Origin: an uncultured Christensenella sp.
GTDB taxonomy: Bacteria > Bacillota > Clostridia > Christensenellales > UBA1242
Direction: 5' to 3'
DNA: 5,024 nt
Assembly (NCBI GenBank): GCA_948471335.1
Contig: CAOKRZ010000064.1
Coordinates: 1-5,024 of the forward strand
The position numbers were made by a program, and so were the translations under genes. The notes under the pieces were generated by a model. That model did not search any database and was not told the DNA's origin. It was given only the letters and a program-made list of their open reading frames with translations. Position 1 is the stretch's first letter. Each line of letters begins with the position of its first letter. This document shows positions 1 to 5,024 of the stretch, in pieces.

Positions 1-3000
1 ACACTTAAAATCATTGCATTTGCAAAAGTTTTTGTTGCAGGCAATTTTGAAATATTTTGAAGAACTTTGTGAGCAACAACAAATTCGTCGCTGTTTGAAA
101 CGCTGATTCCCTTAACTACAGTGAATTCATAGAAATCTTCCTTCACTGACGCCAAAGCAAATGGAGCTTTAACTCTAACGCGGATTATAACCTTACCTGC
201 CCCAACAAATGTAACAAGTCCATCACTGTTGACAGTTGCCACTGAACTTGCATTGCTTGACCATTCAACCTCAGGTTTTTGTGTGATATTTTCTTGTGCA
301 TATTTATAACTGAAAGACATTTGATATGTGTTTTTGAGATAGTTTCTGCTTATCTCTGTTGCGTCTTTTTTCAAGATGTCAGAAGCTTTTTCACCCTTCA
401 AGTCAACATATGTGCTTGCAAACACACGATATTTTCCATACCCGAGTTGATCGCCTGTTGAGTCAAGCGAAAGCTCGATGTTGGACACTTGATAGTAGAA
501 GTAGAATCTCTTAATCACAGTGAAGTCGCCTGAAGTTGCAGTAACAGCAACCACGCCTTCCTTTAACCCTCTCAAACGATATCCTTCGTCTTCTTTTGTT
601 AAAGTTGCGACATCTGAATTGTCAATTGTCATTGTATAAGTGAAGTTTTCGATATCGCCTGGGATTGGTAAAGCTGTAAGGACAACGCTTTCATTGACGT
701 ACATACTGTCTTTAACAGTTGCGAATCTTATGCCTGAAAGTTCTTTAGTATAATTGATTGAAATGATTGCGAAAATGTCAGGATTGTCAAGAAGTGAAAC
801 TTTAACTTCAACTATTCCAAGCGCATTCTCTTTAAATCTTACGTATCCACTTCCGTTGACTTCAGCAATGTCACTGTCGCCTTCAATCACTTTAAGGTCA
901 TATGCAAGCAGAGGCTGACCTGCGAAAGCATCAGAAGGATAAACTTTTGCATTGATTTGATAGCCAGGCTGTGAAACTTTCACTTCATTTTCATCAAAGT
1001 CGATATAGCCAAACTCTCGGTCAACATAGATTGTGAATTCGCCCAAAGAGATTTCATTGCCGCCGCCAGAAGCTTTAAGTTTAAATCTTGCATTTCCACC
1101 AGCGAGAGCGATAATTTCCCCTGTCTCGTCGTCAAAGCCAATAACATTTTTGTTGACATCGTTTCTGTTTTGAGAAATGATTTCAATTCCAATCTTGACA
1201 TTTTTGTTATCACTTGGGACGAATGAATTGAGTTTGAGTCCAATTCGTTTTTCGCTTTCTTCCGCCAACAAACTCACTCTAAGAGTATTGTTTGTAAAGA
1301 TCGACATATCAAGTGAAGCCTGTTCAAGATCGTTGCCTTTGTAATTGATTGTGATTGATGTTGATTTCTCACCATTTGTCTTGTCAGCACTTATAAATGT
1401 GATGATTGCACGGCCAGTTCCATTTGGCGCAAAGACAATTCTGTTTCCAACAATTTCAAAGTTTGCAGTTGATCTTGGATCTTTCACTATTGCGACTTCT
1501 TTGTTTGTTGCATCAGCTGGCAAAGCATGAGCATTAAATGCAATTTCGTTTCTGCTTGTGATATATGCGTTTTGTGCCAAAGAGAAATCTATCTCTTGGT
1601 CAAAAGCAACCGCTACACTTGAAACAGGGACATTTACTGTCACTGCGCATTCTGCATAGATATCTTTGCTATTTTGTGCATACACACGAATTATTGCAGT
1701 TCCGCCAATCAAAGCAGTAACAAGTCCATCTTCAACACTGACAACATTATTTCCACTGCCGTCAGCAGCAAATGAGGTGATCTCATAACCTACTCTTTTA
1801 TCTTGTGCATCTTGTGGAAGGAAACTGCTTACATATAAGTTGAAAACTGAACCTTTCACAATTACCATTTCATTTACGTTAAGTTGAATTTCTTTAGGTT
1901 TTCCATATGTGCTTTCAACCATAACTGTTTTGGTTGCTCCGCCGCCATCAGCAGCAGTGATCACAATTTCAACAACACCAGCCTTATTGAAAGTCACAAC
2001 TCCACTTTCTCTATCGACTGTTGCGATATCAGTTTCTTTTGCAAGAGAGTAAATAAGCTTTTTGTCTGTTGCATTTGTTGGATAAGCAGTTGCTTTGATT
2101 GTCACAGTGTCTGAAGCAGTCAAAATATACTCTTCTAATACTTGAATGCTTGTCACTTTCTTACGGACTTTAACAACAATTCGTTTTGTAAGTTCTTTTG
2201 AAAGAACAAGGTCAATGTTGCATTCTCCGCTTGAAAGCGCAGTTATTGTGATTGAAGCTGTTTCTTGTCTGGCTTCAACAACGCCTGGGTTTGAAATGTT
2301 TGAAAGTTTTAATGTGCGATCTTGAGTATCTTTTGGAATCCAATTTTCAACTCTTATTACAATTGTTTCTCCAATGTCAAGCGTCACTTCTTCCAAAACA
2401 CTGATCGCAGCGTCAATTGCAGCGCCGCCTGTGTATCGGATTGTGAATTCCTTAACAACATTTTTGTCTTCAGAGCTTACAATCACAACTGTTCTGCCTG
2501 GATTGCTGAAATAGAGAACATTGTTTTCAATGTGTGCCAAGTTTTCCGATTTGACATTATCAACTGTGTATGATTCTTTGATTTCAACCTTAAGGTTTTT
2601 ATTCTTAGCTTCACTTGGAAGAGCCTCGAACTGCAAAGGCACAACTGAATTTGCTGTCACATATCGCTCGTTATAGAAATCAAGGTCATTTTTAAAAGCT
2701 ATATCTTGCACAAGCTGAATAACTTCAAAGTTTATTATATATGTTGCGATATTTTGTCCTTCGCTGTCAAAAACGTTGCACTGAAGCTCAGCTTCGCCAA
2801 GTCCGATTGCAGTTATGCGATTGCTTGAAACGCTTATCACATCAGTTCCGTTTTGAGAGATTGTGTATTCTGCGTAACTGAAGTTTTCAATTGAAGAGAA
2901 ATTGAATTCAACAACGTCGCCAATTGTCAATGTTTTGCTTCCAATTGTAGGCAAAACTGATTCAGGATCTTTTGCACTTCTTTGAACTGTGAATTGTTTT

Positions 3001-5024
3001 GTTATTCCACTTGCGTCATTGATTGCAACTAAAGTAACTATTCCGTATTTATCTTTTTTGAATGTCAAAGTTGATCCAACAAGCTCGGCAAGGGTATCAC
3101 CATCAACAAGCTCATATCTGATCGCCTTATCAGTTGCATCCGCAGGCTGAATGCTTGCTGAAAGTTCAACAACATCTCTTGTTGTTTGGATGTCCTCAAT
3201 TGCAATGCTGTCAGCAAAGCGTTCTACAGTGATGTTGTAGACCACTGAAACTGTTGAAGAAACTGAAATTGTCAGCGTAGCCCTTCCTCCACCAACCGCT
3301 TCAATATTCATTCCGTCAATTTTAAGGACTTTTCCATCAGGGCTTAAAGTGTTTTCATTTGTAACTTTTAATGATATTTTTCTTTGTTCTGCTGGAGTAT
3401 TTGAAGGAGTGATTGTTTCAAGAATGACTTCAAAGCTTTGTCCAAAAGTCATATCCAAAGGAATATCTTGCTTTTGTCCTTCAATTAAAGCCTTAAATTC
3501 TGCAGAAACTGGATATCTTCCTGTATATCTGATGTGGAAAACTTTTTTGACATTTCCGCACACTGCAGTGACTTCAACAATTTCCTTATCGTTAAAAGTC
3601 AATACATTTCCAGACAAGATTCCACCAGAAACAGACCAATAAATTTCTCTTTCAGTTGAACTTGCTGGGAAAACATCTGCTTGCAAAGCAACAGAACGTG
3701 CTGCTGTAAGATAGTTTCCTTCCTCGTCCATTTCAAGGAAAATATTAGGAATAATGTCTGTGCACTCTTGTTTAACTTCGATTTCACAATTGTATGAATA
3801 AACTTTTCCGTCTGCAAGTGTCACTGAAAGTTGAACAACAGCTTTTCCGCCACCTACCGCGCGGACAAGTCCGCCAGAGAGTTCAACAACACTGAGTTGA
3901 CTGCCAACTCCTGCAGCGCTTTCTTGAGAAATGATTTCGTATTTCACATCAACTTTTGTTGAATTTGAAGGATAGCATTCATATTCGATCTTGCCAGATT
4001 CTTGATAGTTTAGAGTTAAGTGATCATTTAAAAGCTTGAAGCTTTGTGCTCTGCCTCCAGTATAGACAACCTCAACAACCTCTTTCACATTGCTTTTATC
4101 ACTGTTTGCATAGATCTCAATCTCAACGCTGCCCGCTTGATCACTCAAGAATGTAACAGTTCCGTCTTTGTCAACTTTGGCGATATTTTCGTCTAAGCTG
4201 TGATAGAAGAAATCTGTTGTCGTTGCGTATTGTGGCAAATATGAAGGATTAAGCTGACAGCTGATATTTCCAGTTGTTATAACCTTATCAATCACAATGC
4301 TGTCAATAGGACAAGCAACGGTCACAGTTATTGTTCTTTCGATATAAATATCTTTGCTTGATTCGATGTAAACATGAATGTCTGTAACGCCGCCGCCAAC
4401 GAAAGATAGATATCCAGTTCCGTCTACGAAAGCAACTTTTTCATTGTCTGACTTGAACGAAACATGAGTGTTTACAATATTGCTTGGAACAGTTGTATAT
4501 TCAATAAACATGTCTGCGTCATTGATGTTTGCATTGATAACATATTTTTCAAGTGTTAATTCATAAGCATAGCCACCAGTGTAGACAACTTTCATTGTTT
4601 TTGAGATATTGCTGCCGTCCATTGTTGTAAGCGTGATATTTACACTTCCAACTTGCTTAAACTTCACATTTCCATCAGGGTCAACAGTTGCGATTTCTTC
4701 ATTGTCAGATTCAAACTTGATCTTTGTCTTTATCGCTTCGCTTGGCAAAATTCTATAGCCAATTCTATGTTCAGCACTTCCAGTAACCACTTCTTCACTG
4801 TCAAGAATAAGTGAAGTTGCAGGATGAATAACTGAAATCATGATAGTATCACTGTGAGCACCATCCTCAGTAGTTACAGTTATGTAACAATCCCCGTCGC
4901 TTCGGCCAGAAACAAGCCCGTTTTGGTCGACAGACGCGATTGTTTCGTCGCTGCTTACATAAGTCACCTTTTTATTTAACGCTTCGTCTGGAAGCACTTG
5001 AGCCAACAGTTGAAGCGATGAGCC
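1..5024 (-). CDS. Giant multi-domain bacterial Ig-like (Big_2-type) repeat surface protein, internal fragment, partial at both ends
   Basis: One frame runs from base 5024 to base 3 without a stop (1674 codons, over 180 kDa); bases 2-1 start the next codon. The fragment begins inside a domain, so the start codon lies beyond 5024, and the stop lies beyond base 1. About 18 tandem units of 81-126 residues share a pattern: hydrophobic strand A after the linker, a P-x-(D/N/E)-A/T turn, (S/T)-x-(D/N)-x-x-(I/V)-A-x-V-D, a D/N-G turn, V-x-F or V-x-A, a glycine turn, then two beta strands. This is the Big_2 (PF02368) pattern; residues 1588-1613 match it best (W-S-S-N, S-V-A-T-V, D-G-L-V-T-F, G-A-G). 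Such arrays are known as stalks of exported adhesins and other surface proteins; that role is inferred here. Only three Trp (463, 895, 1588) and ten Cys are present. No signal peptide, membrane segment, anchor or enzyme motif is visible. A cell-wall or phage structural protein with the same fold cannot be excluded. Confidence 0.95.
3..113 (-). other. Start of a new C-terminal segment after the Ig-like array (cut by window edge)
   Basis: Residues 1638-1674. After the closing strand F-T-V-V of unit 18 the protein continues K-G-I-S-V-S-N-S-D-E-F, then V-L-Q-N-I. The expected S-I-x-V first strand spacing, P-x-D-A turn and I-A-x-V-D do not follow in the visible part. Openings of the form G-[IV]-x-V-x-N-x-x-[DE]-[FL] with a later V-L-Q-x-x-I are, from general family knowledge, common at the start of right-handed beta-helix domains in surface proteins. 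With only 37 residues this is a suggestion. Confidence 0.4.
114..491 (-). repeat. Ig-like unit 18 (even type), last of the array, with an insertion of about 40 residues
   Basis: Residues 1512-1637 (126 residues). The start (V-S-N-I-E-L-S-L-D) and the end are Ig-like, and the second half is the best Big_2 match in the window: W-S-S-N-A-S-S-V-A-T-V (1588-1598), D-G-L-V-T-F, G-A-G. Between them, roughly residues 1540-1580, sits a charged stretch including K-A-S-D-I-L-K-K-D-A-T-E, possibly helical, in place of the short P-x-D-A turn. It caps the array before the sequence changes character. Confidence 0.8.
492..752 (-). repeat. Ig-like unit 17 (odd type)
   Basis: Residues 1425-1511 (87 residues). 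It opens Y-T-K-E-L-S-G-I-R-F and has I-P-G-D-I-E-N-F-T-Y (1454-1463), D-N-S-D-V-A-T-L (1468-1475), L-R-G-L-K-E-G and V-A-V-T-A-T-S-G. It closes with an aromatic strand F-Y-F-Y-Y unlike the other units' closing strands. Confidence 0.82.
753..1022 (-). repeat. Ig-like unit 16 (even type)
   Basis: Residues 1335-1424 (90 residues). It starts D-R-E-F-G-Y-I-D-F, with Y-P-S-D-A-F-A-G-Q (1362-1370), S-D-I-A-E-V-N (1384-1390), G-S-G-Y-V-R-F and G-I-V-E-V-K-V. It ends S-I-N before Y-T-K-E, a junction that keeps Y-T but has lost the glycines. Confidence 0.82.
1023..1343 (-). repeat. Ig-like unit 15 (odd type), enlarged
   Basis: Residues 1228-1334 (107 residues). It enters through Y-K-G-N. About ten extra residues around L-A-E-E-S-E-K-R (1253-1260) precede F-V-P-S-D-N-K-N (1268-1275). 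E-I-I-S-Q (1281-1285) is followed by a long loop to V-I-G-F-D-D, then A-L-A-G-G. A second glycine run, S-G-G-G, lies at 1319-1322. It parallels unit 5 in the middle. Confidence 0.75.
1344..1628 (-). repeat. Ig-like unit 14 (even type)
   Basis: Residues 1133-1227 (95 residues). The linker is P-V-S-S-V-A-V-A-F. Y-I-T-S (1154-1157) precedes A-L-P-A-D-A-T-N-K-E-V (1167-1177). The central segment is unusual (D-P-R-S-T-A-N-F-E-I-V) before R-I-V-F. It ends S-I-T-I-N before Y-K-G-N. Its first half aligns by eye with units 6 and 10. Confidence 0.78.
1629..1910 (-). repeat. Ig-like unit 13 (odd type)
   Basis: Residues 1039-1132 (94 residues). It has a degraded entry junction T-Y-G-K, L-P-Q-D-A-Q-D-K (1069-1076), E-I-T-S-F with an extended loop, V-V-S-V-E-D-G-L-V-T-A (1094-1104) and an I-G-G turn. 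S-K-D-I-Y (1119-1123) matches unit 3. One cysteine (1126) lies just after it, the last cysteine in the visible protein. Confidence 0.83.
1911..2165 (-). repeat. Ig-like unit 12 (even type), canonical
   Basis: Residues 954-1038 (85 residues). It shows a near-consensus Big_2 layout: V-T-S-I-Q-V first strand, Y-P-T-N-A-T-D-K-K-L-I-Y (981-992), D-I-A-T-V-D (999-1004), S-G-V-V-T-F, and A-G-V-V-E-I-V-I-T-A. It is followed by the altered junction S-T-Y-G-K. Confidence 0.87.
2166..2435 (-). repeat. Ig-like unit 11 (odd type), opens with Y-T-G-G
   Basis: Residues 864-953 (90 residues). It opens with Y-T-G-G-A-A-I-D-A-A-I-S-V and has T-L-D-I-G-E-T (881-887), typical of the strand A to B turn in Ig-like repeats. 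I-P-K-D-T-Q-D-R (896-903) parallels L-P-Q-D-A-Q-D-K of unit 13. P-G-V-V-E-A stands in the central strand. One cysteine (935) is present, and it ends I-V-V-K-V. Confidence 0.8.
2436..2720 (-). repeat. Ig-like unit 10 (even type)
   Basis: Residues 769-863 (95 residues). Its linker is I-Q-L-V-Q-D-I-A-F. Y-V-T-A (788-791) precedes A-L-P-S-E-A-K-N-K (801-809). A loop of about eight extra residues (around 817-826) comes before L-A-H-I-E, then V-L-Y-F. It ends T-I-R before Y-T-G-G. Its first half parallels units 6 and 14. Confidence 0.78.
2721..2978 (-). repeat. Ig-like unit 9 (odd type), divergent
   Basis: Residues 683-768 (86 residues). The entry junction is S-A-K-D in place of Y-T-G-G, and no P-x-D-A turn is present. 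I-E-N-F-S-Y (712-717), D-V-I-S-V and I-T-A-I-G-L-G keep the strand pattern. It contains one cysteine (749). Among the units it looks most like unit 17, which also has I-E-N-F-x-Y and lacks a normal P-x-D-A turn. Confidence 0.72.
2979..3224 (-). repeat. Ig-like unit 8 (even type)
   Basis: Residues 601-682 (82 residues). It starts E-R-F-A-D-S-I-A-I, then Q-P-A-D-A-T-D-K-A-I-R-Y (626-637), a common Big_2 segment. The I-A-T-V-D region is altered to L-A-E-L-V-G, followed by T-L-T-F. It ends F-T-V-Q-R and passes into a junction without Y-T-G-G. Confidence 0.8.
3225..3527 (-). repeat. Ig-like unit 7 (odd type), opens with Y-T-G-R
   Basis: Residues 500-600 (101 residues). It opens with the slightly altered junction Y-T-G-R. 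An extended early region of about ten extra residues precedes I-T-P-S-N-T (538-543). V-T-N-E-N-T-L stands where I-A-T-V-D is expected, and A-V-G-G-G is at 576-580. It ends Y-N-I-T-V. The fold is recognisable mainly from its position and flanking strands. Confidence 0.75.
3528..3773 (-). repeat. Ig-like unit 6 (even type), divergent, with a cysteine pair
   Basis: Residues 418-499 (82 residues). The first strand follows C-T-D-I-I-P. Y-L-T-A at 438-441 leads to F-P-A-S-S (452-456), then Y-W-S-V-S-G-G. The usual I-A-T-V-D segment is shortened to a glycine-rich stretch before V-L-T-F. Cysteines are at 421 and 489. It resembles units 10 and 14 in its second-strand segment. Confidence 0.75.
3774..4064 (-). 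repeat. Ig-like unit 5 (odd type), opens with Y-T-G-G
   Basis: Residues 321-417 (97 residues). It opens with Y-T-G-G and has Y-P-S-N-S at 351-355, then E-I-I-S-Q (363-367) followed by a longer loop than usual before V-V-E-L and the A-V-G-G-G turn (389-393). Cysteines at 350 and 413 could pair. The E-I-I-S-Q segment recurs in unit 15, encoded by the same 15 bases. Confidence 0.8.
4065..4316 (-). repeat. Ig-like unit 4 (even type), with a cysteine pair
   Basis: Residues 237-320 (84 residues). It starts A-C-P-I-D-S-I-V-I-D, followed by L-D-E-N-I-A-K-V-D, K-D-G-T-V-T-F and closing strands ending E-V-V before Y-T-G-G. Cysteines at 238 and 256 lie near the first and second strands, so a disulfide within the unit is possible but not shown. 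Confidence 0.85.
4317..4583 (-). repeat. Ig-like unit 3 (odd type), opens with Y-T-G-G
   Basis: Residues 148-236 (89 residues). It opens with Y-T-G-G, has V-P-S-N at 179-182, S-D-N-E-K-V-A-F-V-D at 192-201, and the G-G-G turn at 210-212 typical of odd units. Its S-K-D-I-Y strand (223-227) recurs in unit 13. The unit ends I-T-V-T-V before the second linker type. Confidence 0.85.
4584..4826 (-). repeat. Ig-like unit 2 (even type)
   Basis: Residues 67-147 (81 residues). After an S-L-I-L-D first strand come L-P-S-E-A (93-97), S-D-N-E-E-I-A-T-V-D (106-115), P-D-G-N-V-K-F and a single-G turn. It ends in K-V-V and runs straight into the Y-T-G-G junction. It is one of the most canonical Big_2 units in the array. 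Confidence 0.87.
4827..5024 (-). repeat. Ig-like unit 1 (odd type), truncated by the window edge
   Basis: Residues 1-66. The first strand and the linker are cut off. It shows the L-P-D-E-A turn at residues 11-15, then S-S-D-E-T-I-A-S-V-D and N-G-L-V, the central Big_2 signature, followed by closing strands ending I-S-V-I. It contains one cysteine (residue 46). The match to Big_2 is clear despite truncation. Confidence 0.85.

Noticed and set aside
279..461. Plus-strand open frame of 60 residues
   Set aside because: It lies wholly antisense to the long minus-strand gene, is rich in Cys, Phe and Ile as expected from reading the opposite strand, and has no recognisable domain.
980..1243. Minus-strand open frame of 87 residues
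   Set aside because: It is shifted by one base relative to the long coding frame, which is continuous and domain-bearing across the same bases.
1345..2573. Plus-strand open frames at 1345-1530, 1884-2114 and 2322-2573
   Set aside because: All are antisense to well-supported Ig-like units. Composition (many Cys, Phe, Asn, Ser) is an artefact of the complementary strand, and none has a family resemblance.
3349..3642. Plus-strand open frame of 97 residues
   Set aside because: It is antisense to units 6 and 7, with no recognisable motif and no supporting ribosome binding site or neighbouring gene structure.
3599..3817. Minus-strand open frame of 72 residues
   Set aside because: It is also out of register with the main gene by one base and would start at a TTG inside it; it is a shadow frame.
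1..5024. Recoded TGA (genetic code 4 or 25) or a programmed frameshift
   Set aside because: No in-frame TGA occurs, the three tryptophans use TGG, and the frame stays in register from end to end, so neither is needed.
1..5024. CRISPR array, tandem DNA repeat or insertion sequence
   Set aside because: The repetition is at protein level only. Shared DNA stretches noticed between units are about 15 bases at most, with no regular spacers, terminal inverted repeats or transposase.
1..5024. Cadherin-like or fibronectin type III array
   Set aside because: The unit length fits, but the recurring P-x-D-A, I-A-x-V-D and D-G-L-V-T-F signatures fit the Big_2 family better; calcium-binding cadherin motifs such as D-x-N-D-N were not seen.

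Overview
The whole window is the inside of one very large protein-coding gene on the minus strand. Read from base 5024 down to base 3, a single frame stays open for 1674 codons with no stop. Neither the start codon nor the stop codon is in the window. The protein is a tandem array of about 18 immunoglobulin-like beta-sandwich units resembling the bacterial group 2 Ig-like family (BIG2/Big_2). It is most likely an exported surface or adhesin-type protein. No signal peptide, cell-wall anchor or catalytic domain can be seen, because both ends lie outside the window.

Layout in protein order, which runs right to left on the given strand: a partial unit at 5024-4827, then units 2 to 17, each about 81-107 residues, down to base 492. 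An enlarged unit 18 (491-114) follows, carrying an insertion of about 40 residues. The last 37 visible residues (113-3) no longer look like an Ig-like unit and probably begin a different domain. The most notable feature is that the units are of two alternating kinds. Junctions entering odd-numbered units carry a Y-T-G-G motif or a degraded form of it. Junctions entering even-numbered units carry a V-x-V-x-x-x-x-x-S-I-x-V-type linker. Odd units often have a G-G-(G) turn before strand F, and even units a V-x-F strand. The real building block is therefore a two-domain module of roughly 170-215 residues, with hints of longer periods (4, 8 and 10 units).

Organism: base composition is moderately AT-rich (about 40% GC by eye). 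Tryptophan is encoded by TGG and no TGA occurs in frame, so the standard bacterial code fits. Together with the very long Big_2 array, this suggests an uncultured gut-type Bacillota (Clostridia-like) bacterium, but the assignment is weak and rests on family knowledge only.

There is no intergenic space, so no promoter, terminator, RNA gene, mobile element or CRISPR array is expected, and I saw none. Open frames on the plus strand and in the other minus-strand frames are shadows of this gene. I found no evidence of a new multi-gene system; the interest lies in the architecture of the giant protein.
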